From NCBI GenBank assembly GCA_043778255.1, contig JAYWGN010000054.1:1-64000 (forward strand): a stretch of 64,000 nt of DNA, given 5' to 3'. Positions 18,696 through 28,130 of this stretch are shown one piece after another. Source of the DNA: JAYWGN01 sp043778255 (GTDB lineage Bacteria > Bacteroidota > Bacteroidia > Chitinophagales > Chitinophagaceae). The notes under the pieces are model-generated. The model saw only the letters and a program-made list of their open reading frames with translations. It did no database searches and was not told the origin of the DNA. Position numbers and translations under genes: made by a program. Position 1 is the stretch's first letter. Each line of letters opens with the position of its first letter.

Positions 18696-19352
18696 ATGAG
18701 CAAACTTAGTATTGCCCTTATTGATGACCATACTATGCTCCGCAATGGCTTAGCTTCGCTTATTAATAACATGAATGGCTATACCGTAGTAGCCGAAAGT
18801 GAGCATGGCAAAGCATTTATACATACTATAACTACACACAACCTTACACCCGATATAATACTGCTCGATGTAAATATGCCCGTAATGGACGGCTTTGCTA
18901 CAGCTAGTTGGATTACTGAAAACTTGCCCCTCAGCAAAATGATAGTACTCAGTATGTTTGACGATGAAAAAAGTATTATAAAAATGATAAGGCTTGGTGC
19001 CAAGGGTTATATACTTAAAGATGGTGAACCTACACACTTAGCCACCGCCCTACATGATGTAATACACAAAGGCTTTCACTATAACGATATGGTGAGTGGT
19101 AGGCTAGTGCATGCCATTAACCGTAGTAGTACTAATGGCACTGTAAGTGATATTTTAAAATTTACCCAACGGGAAGAAGAGTTTTTGAAATACTGCTGTA
19201 GCGAAATGACTTATAAAGAAATTGCACACCTTATGCACCTAAGTGTACGTACAGTAGAGGGTTACAGAGACCAACTATTTATTAAGCTCCACATAAAAAC
19301 AAGGGTTGGCCTAGTTATATATGCCATAAAAAATAAAATAGTAGTGTTGTAA
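18696..19352 (+). CDS. NarL/FixJ-family response regulator of module 1
   Basis: 218 aa. The receiver domain (1-125) has the acidic pair in ALIDDHTML, phospho-acceptor Asp58 in ILLDVNMPVMDG and Lys near 107 (YILKDGE). The LuxR-type HTH domain (about 150-212) contains FTQREEEFLKYCCSEMTYKE and LSVRTVEGYRDQLFIKL. Likely partner of the kinase immediately upstream. Plausible targets are its own operon and the divergent DyP/T9SS operon, whose shared spacer holds repeated palindromes. Confidence 0.92.
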   Translation: MSKLSIALIDDHTMLRNGLASLINNMNGYTVVAESEHGKAFIHTITTHNLTPDIILLDVNMPVMDGFATASWITENLPLSKMIVLSMFDDEKSIIKMIRLGAKGYILKDGEPTHLATALHDVIHKGFHYNDMVSGRLVHAINRSSTNGTVSDILKFTQREEEFLKYCCSEMTYKEIAHLMHLSVRTVEGYRDQLFIKLHIKTRVGLVIYAIKNKIVVL

Positions 19353-19373
19353 AAAATATTATACTTATAACTG

Positions 19374-20360
19374 CTACCCAACTTTTTTAAACACTCGTTT
19401 GCCCAATAGTAATAGCACACCAATAATAGCTGGCAGCATAAGGTTAATAAGCCATATAAATAATCCACTGGCTATAATGCCTGTAAGGTTGGTAGTAACT
19501 ACTGCAAATAGTACCGTACTAACTTTGCCTCTTATACCTGCTTCTATAATTACAAACGATGGTACTATACTCATTACCAAATACAATATACTAAGCAAAC
19601 ATACACAACTAGCCGTAGCAATACTAATACCAAATGCCTGTATTACCAATATATATTGTAACGTAAATACAGTATAGCGTAGTAATGATAATAGCAAGGT
19701 TTTAAGCAATAATGCAGTAGTTAACTTTTCTACTTTTTGTATAAAAAAACTAAATTTTTGTAAATAAGGAATTTTGATAAGTGCATGTAACAACCAACTT
19801 ATTTTAAAATATATTAACAAACAAATTAGGGTTACAAATGCAGTACCGGCAACTAATATTTTTACCCAAAAGGTACTAATAGTAGCATTAGCAGCATCGC
19901 CTATAATGCCTATATAGTACACTAGCCCTACTAACCCCGTAATTAATGTTATTAGTAATTGGCTAAAGCTACCCGTTACAGTTAGTGGTATTGATGCCAT
20001 ACGTTTGCCTTCCTCTATATATATCATTCGGCCAAAATATTCGCCTACACGGTTAGGTGTATTAGCAGCAAACGATGTACCAGCAAATACCGCTTTGTAG
20101 GCTGTGCCAAAACTTATTTGCTGTAACGGTGCCATTAGGTATTTCCACTTTAGTGCCTCTATAGCCCAGTTTACAAACATTAATAAGAGTACCACTACAA
20201 TTTTCCACGATACTGTACCAGAAAATGCTCCTTTTATTTTTTGCCAAGCATCGGCCTTATCGGTTTGGTTAATTATTTGGTGGTAAAGGTTGCTACATAG
20301 CCATACAAGCAATATAGGTACGAGTAAATAATTGAAAAATATTTTAAATTTTTTTTGCAA
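19374..20360 (-). CDS. Flippase-like integral membrane protein (LPG synthase TM/UPF0104 family)
   Basis: 328 aa with about eight hydrophobic segments. FAANTPNRVGEYFGRMIYI, with the N-R-x-GE motif near residue 100, is the signature of the lysylphosphatidylglycerol synthetase membrane-region family (also AglD/YbhN-like). No C-terminal aminoacyl-transfer domain is present, so the role is probably in lipid or polyprenol-linked substrate translocation, substrate unknown. Monocistronic and convergent with the module-1 regulator, 21 bases apart. Confidence 0.75.
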   Translation of the reverse strand: MQKKFKIFFNYLLVPILLVWLCSNLYHQIINQTDKADAWQKIKGAFSGTVSWKIVVVLLLMFVNWAIEALKWKYLMAPLQQISFGTAYKAVFAGTSFAANTPNRVGEYFGRMIYIEEGKRMASIPLTVTGSFSQLLITLITGLVGLVYYIGIIGDAANATISTFWVKILVAGTAFVTLICLLIYFKISWLLHALIKIPYLQKFSFFIQKVEKLTTALLLKTLLLSLLRYTVFTLQYILVIQAFGISIATASCVCLLSILYLVMSIVPSFVIIEAGIRGKVSTVLFAVVTTNLTGIIASGLFIWLINLMLPAIIGVLLLLGKRVFKKVG

Positions 20361-20634
20361 AAAATAAATGTTGCTTTAATTGCAAAGGAACGAAGTATAA
20401 GTGAACTCAACTTAATTTAATTTGATACCATTTTATTATTTTACATGCACTAAAAGTGTACTACATTTTAATTTTTTAATACTTATTCCCTTACTTTTTT
20501 GCACTACTTTATGGGTAGGGTATAAGCAAAAAAAATCAATCCGTCTATTTTTTATAACTGCTACAACTAACGCCACATTATACAGGTTGGCAAATTGCAT
20601 AATGCCCTACCACCTCAGCAGCCAATTGGGTGTA

Positions 20635-20656
20635 TAAGGTTAGCTTTATAACCTTA
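20635..20656. other. Hairpin in the 20361-20864 spacer
   Basis: TAAGGTTA-GCTTTA-TAACCTTA is a perfect 8-bp stem with a six-base loop. No T-run follows, so terminator function is unlikely. The rest of this 504-bp spacer shows no gene, only the promoter at 20807-20835. Confidence 0.4.
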
Positions 20657-20806
20657 GGTAACAAAGCAACTTACCCTACCCACAACTAAAGTAGATGTTT
20701 GCCAATAGGCAATATAAAAAAGCAAAGCCCAACTTACCGTAGCCTATTATTAGCAGTAACTATTTGTATAATCAATAATAAATATCTGTTAATTACTAAA
20801 TATTTA

Positions 20807-20835
20807 TTGATATTCAATAAAAATGTATACCTTTG
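20807..20835 (+). promoter_or_regulatory. Promoter of the DUF2975/XRE pair
   Basis: TTG at 20807-20809 and TACCTTTG at 20828-20835 are separated by 18 bases, close to the Bacteroidota -33/-7 spacing. The element would lie inside an upstream-extended reading frame (ATG 20823), so the real start is ATG 20865. Confidence 0.6.
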
Positions 20836-20864
20836 CATTTCACCACATAAATTTTATATATCAA

Positions 20865-21404
20865 ATGAAAGTAAATTCAAACACCATTTTAAAAATTCTT
20901 AAAGTATTAACTTGGGCAGGTTTTATTGGCCTATGTATAAAAGCAGGTTCAATACTTTTTTCATTTTGGGTAAGTATGTACCGTAATAATATTGCAGCAA
21001 AAAACCTATATATGGGATTAGATTTGTCGCAATTAAAGGAACACAGCAGTTCTGCTTATTCAATTATGGTGGGCTGCATTATTTTAATTATTGCCATACA
21101 AGCATTCCTATTTTTTGTTTTACTTCAAATTTTTAAGCATATTAATTTAGGTAGTCCATTCCATAACAATATTAGGAAACTAATTTTAACCTTAAGTGTG
21201 CTATCATTTGCTATTGGTTTGTTAAGTAAGTTAACCGTAGGTTATTCCGAAAGGTTAATAAGTAAAGCCATTAGTTTTCCTCATTTATATGAGCATATAG
21301 GTATTGGTGATTCTTTTATATTTTTTGGAGGCATTTTATTTTTTATTTCTATGCTATTTAAAAAAGGAATTGAACTACAAACCGATAACGACTTAACCAT
21401 ATAA
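20865..21404 (+). CDS. DUF2975-family membrane protein
   Basis: 179 aa from ATG 20865. Four hydrophobic segments at about 10-35, 65-90, 105-125 and 145-165. The layout and the immediately following small XRE regulator match DUF2975 (YoaS-like) proteins, which are commonly paired with YozG-type regulators. Function not established; a membrane-stress or sensory role is possible. The earlier in-frame ATG at 20823 is rejected because it overlaps the promoter element. Confidence 0.7.
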   Translation: MKVNSNTILKILKVLTWAGFIGLCIKAGSILFSFWVSMYRNNIAAKNLYMGLDLSQLKEHSSSAYSIMVGCIILIIAIQAFLFFVLLQIFKHINLGSPFHNNIRKLILTLSVLSFAIGLLSKLTVGYSERLISKAISFPHLYEHIGIGDSFIFFGGILFFISMLFKKGIELQTDNDLTI

Positions 21405-21407
21405 CCC

Positions 21408-21614
21408 ATGCCAATAATTGTAAATTTAGATGTAATAATGGCAAAGAAAAAAATGTCGTTAAATGAACTGTCCGAAAAGGTTGGTTTAACACTTTCAAAT
21501 TTGTCAATTTTAAAAACGGGCAAAGCAAAAGCAATACGGTTCTCTACATTAGAAAGTATTTGTCAAGTGTTGGATTGCCAACCAGCCGATATATTAGCAT
21601 ACAAACCTCATTAA
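21408..21614 (+). CDS. Small XRE/Cro-type regulator (YozG-like)
   Basis: 68 aa forming a single helix-turn-helix domain: MAKKKMSLNELSEKVG, then LTLSNLSILKTGKAKAIRFS, then LESICQVLDCQPADILAY. It begins three bases after the DUF2975 gene and is surely co-transcribed. Likely regulates its own operon. The N-terminal PIIVNLDVIM before the HTH is typical of this subfamily and supports the first ATG. Confidence 0.88.
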   Translation: MPIIVNLDVIMAKKKMSLNELSEKVGLTLSNLSILKTGKAKAIRFSTLESICQVLDCQPADILAYKPH

Positions 21615-21694
21615 TGGTATTTGCTATATATTGACTGTGTTGGGTTATACTTACTACTCATACTATTTATAATGTTAGTTGCGTTATTGTAATG

Positions 21695-24529
21695 TTACTG
21701 TTTGCTTAATTTTTCATTTATTACTTTGTCATTATATTGGTACTGTAACATATACAACCCTTTGGCATAGCCAATCATACTAATAGTGGTAGCCTGTGTA
21801 GTTACTATTTGTTGGTATATTATTTTGCCTTCGGCAGATAATAAACGTAGTGTACCACGTTGCTTTAATCCACTTACCGTTAAAATATCTTTTACAGGGT
21901 TAGGGTAAATAGCTAATGTGATAGTTTGATAATTTGATAGTTTGATAATGTTAGATATTGTAACCTTGCCATCTTTATCAATCATTTTTAAACGATAATA
22001 AATAATTTGCTTTGTAGTAAATATTGCAGCATCGGTAAATGTATAATTAGTACCACCTGCTAGTACAGTGCTAACAGTTACAAAATTATTACCATTATCG
22101 CTACGTTGCAGTTCATATTTTGCTAAATTTATTTCGTTAGCAGTTATCCATTGCAATTGAGCATCGGTACTTATTTTACTACCAGTAAATGAGAGTAGGT
22201 TAAGTGGCAAAGCTATGCCCACCTTACCTAATATATACTCGGTACTTTGCCCTAGTACAGTTATGGTATTGTTTGCTTCATTAGCGGTTTCGGGCATAGT
22301 AGCCCAGTTTGTACTACTATTATCGGTACGTTTATTTAAGCGCAGCTCTACTTCATTAGCTGGGGTTACACCAGGGTTGCCAGTATAATTATATGCAGCT
22401 TGGTAGGTAGGTGCAGTACCATTTACCTGAAACACACCAAAATATTTATCGTTAGTACCTACACCTGAAGTACCTGCTAATGTATTGGGTTGTTCATCTA
22501 CTCTATATACATGTATGCCATCGGGGTTGCCTGTGCTGCTGGTTGCAGTAAAGCTTTCGCCAGTGGGGTGTGTAATGCTAGTAGTTTTAGTAGCGTTTAC
22601 ATAATCATGTGCAGATGCATTACCAATGGGTGCACCACTTGTTAGTCTTATAGGAGTGTTAAACAATACCCCCAATTGATCAAAAGCAATGTTGTTAATT
22701 GTTTTTGTAACCGTTGCCGTTTCATCAAAATCATAATAGGCTTTTAAATTACTATACAACGGATCGGTACTTATTAATTTATGGCACATTCTATCTTTTA
22801 GTTGGGCTTGGGTAAGTGCAGTGTTCCAAAACAATACTTCATCATAAATGCCTTGATGGGGTACTATTGCAATAGATGCTGGATTATTTTCACCTATTCT
22901 AAAAGGGTTTGTGTTAGTTAGTAAAGCTAATCCAGATGATATTGTTCCTATCAATAATCCATCTACATACAAAGTAACTAAAGTACCATTGTTACTAGCT
23001 GCAATGTGATGCCAATTACCATCGTTTATTTTTTTGGGGCTTAAAAAATTTTGTGTTGCACCTGTACTTATTTCACCCCACATACCAATGAATCCATTAT
23101 TACTGTATATGGAAAACTCACCACTATTTGCTCCTGGTAATTCATTGCCAATCATGGTAGGATTGTTAAAAAAATTGCCACTGGATTTACTCTCGGTGGT
23201 ATTTATCCAATACTCAATAGTAAATTGTGTAGCACCATTTAATAAATTAGGAAACTGTACATAGTTATTTAAACCATTACACATAATTGCATTCCCACTA
23301 CCTGGCTTTGGTGTTTTTAGTATTAAATTAGTTGTGTTAGTAATGCTCCATTTGCCATTAGCATCTTGTGTTCTTATAAATAATTTACCTTCCCCTTCAT
23401 TTGTAGGGGTAATGGTAAGGGGTAAAATAATATCGCTAATATTTACCGAAGGCGATGAAATTGTAATTGGCGTAGCAGCACCAAAATCGGGAATAGGTGA
23501 AGGTGTACCATTCAATAATAAAAAATATTCGGCTTTTACCACATTAGCAAGTATACTTGGCTGTACTTTAAAAAACGGATGCCTGTTGGTAACACTCCAA
23601 TTGCCATTAACATCTTTACTACGTACATATAAATTGTGAAACCCTGCATTTAATGAAGTTATGCTAACTGATACTGGCACATTGGCAATGTTAATACCTG
23701 TAGTTACAGGTATATTTATGGCATTACCAAAGCCCGGGTCGGTATCAATAAAATATTCGGCTTTGGTTATATTAGGGAAGATGCTTGGCTGTATTTTAAA
23801 AAACGGATGCCTGTTGGTAACACTCCAATTACCATTTACATCTTTGCTACGTACATATAAATTGTGAAAGCCTGCCGATAATGAAGTTATGCTTATTGTT
23901 ATTGGCACATCAGCAATATTAGTACCTGCGGTTACGGGTACATTTATTGCATTGCCAAAACCTGGATCGGTATCAATAAAATATTCAGCTTTGGTTACAT
24001 TAGCAAATGCAGTTGCTTGCATTTTAAAAAACGGATGCCTGTTGGTGATACTCCAATTGCCATTAACATCTTTACTACGCAAATATAAATTGTGAAACCC
24101 TGCCGATAATGAAGCTATGCTTACTGTTATTGGCACATTAGCAATATTGATACCTGCAGTTACAGGTACATTTATGGCATTGCCAAAACCTGGATCGGTA
24201 TCAATAAAATATTCCGCTTTGGTTACATTAGCAAATGCAGTTGCTTGTATTTTAAAAAACGGATGCCTGTTAGTAACACTCCAATTGCCAGTTGCATCTT
24301 TGCTACGCAAATATAAATTGTGAAACCCTGAAGACAATGCCGATATGCTTACCGATACCGGCACATTGGCAATATTAGTACCTGCAGTTACAGGTATATT
24401 TATTGCACTGCCAAAGCCTGGGTCTGCATCAATAAAATATTCGGCTTTGGTAATATTTACCTGTGCATTGCTTAGGTTAGTTAGCAGCATTGTTGCAACT
24501 AACCAACCAATTATTTTTTTATGTACCAT
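21695..24529 (-). CDS. Secreted T9SS protein with four tandem repeats and a LamG-like domain
   Basis: 944 aa. Signal peptide ends near residue 22 (NLSNAQ). Four 76-residue repeats (about 24-327), each with TKAEYFID-x-DPGFG, GFHNLY-x-RSKD and NWS-x-TNRHPFFK, are followed by a fifth, diverged copy to about 400. A concanavalin A-like/LamG domain (about 410-610) contains FTIEYWINTTESKS, GNWHHIAASNNG and DGLLIG. A fibronectin-like region (about 790-870) precedes the T9SS type A sorting domain (LAIYPNPVKDILTV to the end). Probably an adhesin or glycan-binding surface protein. Starts 34 bases after the beta-helix gene, so in the same operon. Confidence 0.85.
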   Translation of the reverse strand: MVHKKIIGWLVATMLLTNLSNAQVNITKAEYFIDADPGFGSAINIPVTAGTNIANVPVSVSISALSSGFHNLYLRSKDATGNWSVTNRHPFFKIQATAFANVTKAEYFIDTDPGFGNAINVPVTAGINIANVPITVSIASLSAGFHNLYLRSKDVNGNWSITNRHPFFKMQATAFANVTKAEYFIDTDPGFGNAINVPVTAGTNIADVPITISITSLSAGFHNLYVRSKDVNGNWSVTNRHPFFKIQPSIFPNITKAEYFIDTDPGFGNAINIPVTTGINIANVPVSVSITSLNAGFHNLYVRSKDVNGNWSVTNRHPFFKVQPSILANVVKAEYFLLLNGTPSPIPDFGAATPITISSPSVNISDIILPLTITPTNEGEGKLFIRTQDANGKWSITNTTNLILKTPKPGSGNAIMCNGLNNYVQFPNLLNGATQFTIEYWINTTESKSSGNFFNNPTMIGNELPGANSGEFSIYSNNGFIGMWGEISTGATQNFLSPKKINDGNWHHIAASNNGTLVTLYVDGLLIGTISSGLALLTNTNPFRIGENNPASIAIVPHQGIYDEVLFWNTALTQAQLKDRMCHKLISTDPLYSNLKAYYDFDETATVTKTINNIAFDQLGVLFNTPIRLTSGAPIGNASAHDYVNATKTTSITHPTGESFTATSSTGNPDGIHVYRVDEQPNTLAGTSGVGTNDKYFGVFQVNGTAPTYQAAYNYTGNPGVTPANEVELRLNKRTDNSSTNWATMPETANEANNTITVLGQSTEYILGKVGIALPLNLLSFTGSKISTDAQLQWITANEINLAKYELQRSDNGNNFVTVSTVLAGGTNYTFTDAAIFTTKQIIYYRLKMIDKDGKVTISNIIKLSNYQTITLAIYPNPVKDILTVSGLKQRGTLRLLSAEGKIIYQQIVTTQATTISMIGYAKGLYMLQYQYNDKVINEKLSKQ
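23549..24460 (-). repeat. Four tandem 228-bp coding repeats
   Basis: The DNA encoding residues 24-327 of the LamG/T9SS protein is a tandem array of four 228-bp units (76 codons each). Units 2-4 are especially alike at nucleotide level, indicating recent duplication or gene conversion. Confidence 0.85.
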
Positions 24530-24563
24530 TGGAGTAGTGTTAATATTTGCTATTAAAAAAGTA

Positions 24564-25598
24564 TTAATTATTGCTACGGGTACTAAATAATATATTCATA
24601 GTATTGCCCGTTGGGCTAGCAGGTACTACTAATTTGTATATGCTTGGTATAGCTGCTTGTGCCGCTAATCTGTACGGATCAACATTACCAAATGCACCAC
24701 AATCTACACCTGCCTCACCAGCACCAATTGCAGGGCTGCCTGCTTTTAGTATGTAAGCATTATCTATAAATACACCTGTGCCATCAACAAATACTGTTGT
24801 CATATCTACACCATTTACATTGCCATTACCAGCAGGTAGTATTTGGCCAGTAGTTGCACTGCACAAATTATTTTTTACTATAGAATTTTGGAACGATGCC
24901 GAGGAAATTCCTTTTAGAAATATATTATTAGATATTACGCTATTTTGTATGTTAACTGTTACACAACCATTATCTACATTTATTGCATGTATTACATTAT
25001 TGCTTACAATAGCAGTGCCGCTTACATCAATTGAAATGCCATTTCCAATTATATTGTTTGTAACAACGAGGTTATTTGCACCACCATCTGTACCAATCCA
25101 TGCAGCCCAGCATTTGCTAATAATACAATTGTCTGCACCAGAAATATAAATTGCTCCATTAGAAGCATTGCAATAATTAGATGAAGAAATAATACTTGCA
25201 CAATTAACAAACTTGATATTAGTTGTTGAAACACCACTGGCAAATAAACCCCCATTAAAACGTACACTTATTACAGTGCCATTTGTAGCAGCTCCGTTAA
25301 CGGTAAGATTACCACAAAAGCCGGCTTTAGAGTCAAACTGTAAATTTAGGTTATCGCTTAAAAAGCTACCTGTGCTAATAACGGTAAGCTTTTTTGTACT
25401 AATTGTAGCGTCGCCATAGCTGGTAAGGCTTGGCTCTAAGTGTATAGTGTCGCCAGTAAGTACACTTGCATCTACTACAGCAGCATTAAGTGTAGTAAAA
25501 TCGGCGGTAACACCAAAATTGTTATTACAACGCCAAATTTTGGCTTGGGCAACTATTGTTGTTAAAATAATTGCAATGGTAAAAATTGACTTTTTCAT
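24564..25598 (-). CDS. Secreted right-handed beta-helix-like protein
   Basis: 344 aa with a signal peptide (MKKSIFTIAIILTTIVAQA). The mature part begins KIWRCNNNFGVTADFTTLNAAV, the usual opening of pectate-lyase-like/parallel beta-helix proteins, then carries repeated short strands ending in N/S (VSNNVIH, ISNNIFLK, VKNNLCS). It closes with AYILKAGSPAIGAGEAGVDCGAFG, a common end of such folds. No T9SS sorting domain is seen, so it may stay periplasmic or be bound by its partner. First gene of an operon with the T9SS/LamG protein; an operator-like palindrome lies 73 bases upstream. Confidence 0.75.
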   Translation of the reverse strand: MKKSIFTIAIILTTIVAQAKIWRCNNNFGVTADFTTLNAAVVDASVLTGDTIHLEPSLTSYGDATISTKKLTVISTGSFLSDNLNLQFDSKAGFCGNLTVNGAATNGTVISVRFNGGLFASGVSTTNIKFVNCASIISSSNYCNASNGAIYISGADNCIISKCWAAWIGTDGGANNLVVTNNIIGNGISIDVSGTAIVSNNVIHAINVDNGCVTVNIQNSVISNNIFLKGISSASFQNSIVKNNLCSATTGQILPAGNGNVNGVDMTTVFVDGTGVFIDNAYILKAGSPAIGAGEAGVDCGAFGNVDPYRLAAQAAIPSIYKLVVPASPTGNTMNILFSTRSNN

Positions 25599-25670
25599 GT
25601 TTTTTTAATTTTATTTTAATTACTGGTTTATTTGTTTATGTAAAATTGCTTACAATCATCAACCAACACA

Positions 25671-25693
25671 ATAGCTATATGTAGCTATACTGT
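25671..25693. promoter_or_regulatory. Palindromic site upstream of the beta-helix/T9SS operon
   Basis: The site reads ATAGCTA-TATG-TAGCTAT followed by ACTGT. It matches the site at 30246-30268 in 21 of 23 positions and lies 73 bases upstream of the start at 25598. The remaining spacer to 25895 is AT-rich without other evident features. Confidence 0.55.
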
Positions 25694-25895
25694 GTAGTAC
25701 TAGTTGGTATATTCATAACAAGCTAATTAAATACTTACAATAAATAACTGCCAATAAATTATGAGCATAGTAGGCAAAACCACTGATCAAAATAGTGTGC
25801 AAACTAATAGTAGTATTAAAAAATAATTGGAATTTTTAAAGCGTTTAGCTGTAGGCAAAAAGAGTAGTATACTAAACACTACTATAAAATATATA

Positions 25896-25984
25896 CAGCC
25901 AAATCATATAGAAAAAAGTACTTTTGGCTAAGTATAATTAAATAAACATCAGCCAAATCGTATAAAAATTAGTACATTTGGCTG
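25896..25984 (+). promoter_or_regulatory. Two palindromic repeats overlapping the ATPase gene promoters
   Basis: Copy 1 (25896-25930) and copy 2 (25950-25984) each have the arms AGCCAAA and TTTGGCT around about 20 AT-rich bases. Each right arm overlaps a TAnnTTTG element: TACTTTTG (25919-25926) and TACATTTG (25973-25980). The start codon is at 26003. The arrangement fits an autoregulatory operator. Confidence 0.55.
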
Positions 25985-26002
25985 ATAATAAATGTAAGTA
26001 TT

Positions 26003-27427
26003 ATGGCAGAAGTAATAGGGAGGCACGAGGCAAAACGTACACTAGATAAAGCTTTTAACGATAATAAGGCATCGTTGGTAGCGGTGTATGGGCGAAGGCG
26101 AGTTGGCAAAACATACCTCATAAAAACGTATATGTGGGAGAAGATGAGCTTTGTGTATTATGGCATACATAATGTAACAACCGAGGTACAGTTAGAAAAA
26201 TTTACAGAGGCATTATCACTTCAATTAAATAATAAAAAAACATTGGCAGTACCTGCCGATTGGTTTGCTGCATTTGAAATGTTGGGCACGTTACTTTTAA
26301 AAAAAAGAAGGAAAAAATTGGTTGTTTTTTTAGATGAATTTCCTTGGATGCAAACACCCAAGAGTAACTTTTTAGCAGCATTTGAAAATTTTTGGAACAG
26401 CTTTGCTGCCACCAAACCTAACATAATGGTGGTGCTTTGTGGATCTGCTGCCAGTTGGATGATACAAAACGTAGTACGTAACAAAGGTGGCTTGCACAAC
26501 CGCATTACACACAAAATTGCCTTACAGCCTTTTAGCCTATACGAAACAGAACTGTTTTTAAAAAGTAGAAAAGTTAACCTTAACCATTACCAACTTATAC
26601 AATTGTATATGGCTTTTGGTGGTGTGCCTATGTATTTAGAACAGGTAACTGCAGGGCATAGTACAGCACAAATAATTGATGCTGCTTGCTTTAATAAAAA
26701 CGGTTTTTTATATAACGAGTTTACAGATTTGTACCAAGCCTTATTTGATAATGCCGATAGGCATATTAAAATAATAAAAGCACTAGCCACCAAACCTATG
26801 GGGCTTACTCGTAGTCAAATTATTACACTTTGCAAATTGCAAAGTGGTGGTACAGCAACTAACCTGTTAGAAGAGTTAAGTGCTGGAGGTTTTATAACGG
26901 CATACATACCTTTTGGCAAAAAAATAAAAGATGGCATTTATAAATTAACGGATGAGTACTCTCTTTTTTATATAAAATTTATGGAGCCTAACCGTATTAG
27001 TAGCAAGGGTACTTGGCTGCGGCTGAGCGATACACCTACCTATAAAAGCTGGAGTGGGCTTGCTTTTGAATCGCTTTGTATAAAACATTTGGAAGCAGTA
27101 GAAAAAGCAATAGGCATACAGGCTATACATACACAAGCTAGTGCTTGGAAAAATGCTGCTGCACAAATTGATTTGGTAATAGACCGCCGAGACCAAACCA
27201 TTAACCTTTGCGAAATGAAATTTTATAACGATAGCTTTACTATTGATAAAAAATATGCTACAGCACTAAGGCAAAAAGCTACACAATTTAAATTACAAAC
27301 AAAAACCCGTAAACAAATATTTTGGGTATTACTAACGCCATTTGAGTTACATAAAAATGAACATAGTATTGGATTAGTAGATACTGTAGTAACTGGTGAG
27401 CAATTATTTACCAAAATAGCCTTGTAA
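26003..27427 (+). CDS. AAA-family ATPase with nuclease-like C-terminus (DUF234 type)
   Basis: 474 aa. The ATPase domain (about 1-230) starts VIGRHEAKRTLDKAF, with Walker A in VYGRRRVGKTYLIK, Walker B in LVVFLDEFPWM and a sensor segment VVLCGSAASWM. A winged-helix segment follows near 260-320 (LTRSQIITLCKLQSGGTATN). The C-terminal domain (about 340-474) contains AAQIDLVIDRRDQTINLCEMKFY, a D...ExK pattern of PD-(D/E)xK nucleases. The family is common in archaea and Bacteroidota, and its function is poorly known. The gene is preceded by two palindromes and followed by a related hairpin. Confidence 0.82.
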   Translation: MAEVIGRHEAKRTLDKAFNDNKASLVAVYGRRRVGKTYLIKTYMWEKMSFVYYGIHNVTTEVQLEKFTEALSLQLNNKKTLAVPADWFAAFEMLGTLLLKKRRKKLVVFLDEFPWMQTPKSNFLAAFENFWNSFAATKPNIMVVLCGSAASWMIQNVVRNKGGLHNRITHKIALQPFSLYETELFLKSRKVNLNHYQLIQLYMAFGGVPMYLEQVTAGHSTAQIIDAACFNKNGFLYNEFTDLYQALFDNADRHIKIIKALATKPMGLTRSQIITLCKLQSGGTATNLLEELSAGGFITAYIPFGKKIKDGIYKLTDEYSLFYIKFMEPNRISSKGTWLRLSDTPTYKSWSGLAFESLCIKHLEAVEKAIGIQAIHTQASAWKNAAAQIDLVIDRRDQTINLCEMKFYNDSFTIDKKYATALRQKATQFKLQTKTRKQIFWVLLTPFELHKNEHSIGLVDTVVTGEQLFTKIAL

Positions 27428-27434
27428 TATCTTC

Positions 27435-27467
27435 AGCCAAAAGTGCTTTTTTTTAGGGGTTTTGGCT
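27435..27467. terminator. Hairpin after the ATPase gene, related to its upstream palindromes
   Basis: AGCCAAAA (27435-27442) pairs with TTTTGGCT (27460-27467) around a 17-base loop that includes eight T. It separates the ATPase gene from the convergent regulator gene and may terminate both. Its arms echo AGCCAAA/TTTGGCT at 25896-25984. Confidence 0.5.
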
Positions 27468-27475
27468 AGGGATTA

Positions 27476-28102
27476 TTATACCATTTTATTTTTATGTACC
27501 AAAGCTAATGCCTCACCTAGGGAGTGTACTTGAAGTTTTTCGTACACTTTTTTTACATGATTATTTACGGTAAAATAACTAATGCCCATTTGGTCAGCTA
27601 TCATTTTATAGCTATGGCCTTCGGCCAAATATTTAAGCACTTCGGTTTCTTTTGGGGTAAGGTTGTAATCGGGTACTATATTTTGTTGATTAAAAAACCG
27701 CATTACTTTTAATGCAATGCTAGGACTCATACTGGCACCGCCTTTCATTACTTCATCAATACTTTGTGCTATTTGCTGTACAGATGCTGTTTTTAAAATA
27801 TACCCTTCTGCACCATTTTGCAAAGCGGTAAATACTTTATCATCATCATCAAAAGCCGTTTGCATTATTACTTTTATTTGCGGATAATTTTTCTTTACCA
27901 ATAGCACACCCTCTAACCCATTTACTTCGGGCATTTCTATATCCATCAATATTATATCAGGCTCATTCAATTCTACATCTAACAAAATAGAAGCACAGTT
28001 TTCAAAGCTACCGGCAAACAAAAACTCTGGCGATAATTTTATAAAGGCCTCTAGGCTTTCTCTTCTATCTTTACTATCGTCATATATTGTAATTTTAATC
28101 AT
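27476..28102 (-). CDS. NarL/FixJ-family response regulator of module 2
   Basis: 208 aa. The receiver has TIYDDSKDRR, phospho-acceptor Asp54 in ILMDIEMPEVNG and the conserved Lys in GYILKTASV. The LuxR-type HTH (about 143-205) reads LTPKETEVLKYLAEGHSYKM then ISYFTVNNHVKKVYEKL. Last gene of the module-2 operon, 28 bases after the kinase. The palindrome shared by its own operon and the beta-helix/T9SS operon is a candidate binding site. Confidence 0.92.
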   Translation of the reverse strand: MIKITIYDDSKDRRESLEAFIKLSPEFLFAGSFENCASILLDVELNEPDIILMDIEMPEVNGLEGVLLVKKNYPQIKVIMQTAFDDDDKVFTALQNGAEGYILKTASVQQIAQSIDEVMKGGASMSPSIALKVMRFFNQQNIVPDYNLTPKETEVLKYLAEGHSYKMIADQMGISYFTVNNHVKKVYEKLQVHSLGEALALVHKNKMV

Positions 28103-28130
28103 CGTACAAATTTAATGGGCTATTTTTAAT

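Noticed and set aside
20823..20864. ATG 20823 as the start of the DUF2975 gene
   Set aside because: The codons after it form the TACCTTTG promoter element; ATG 20865 begins the conserved protein.
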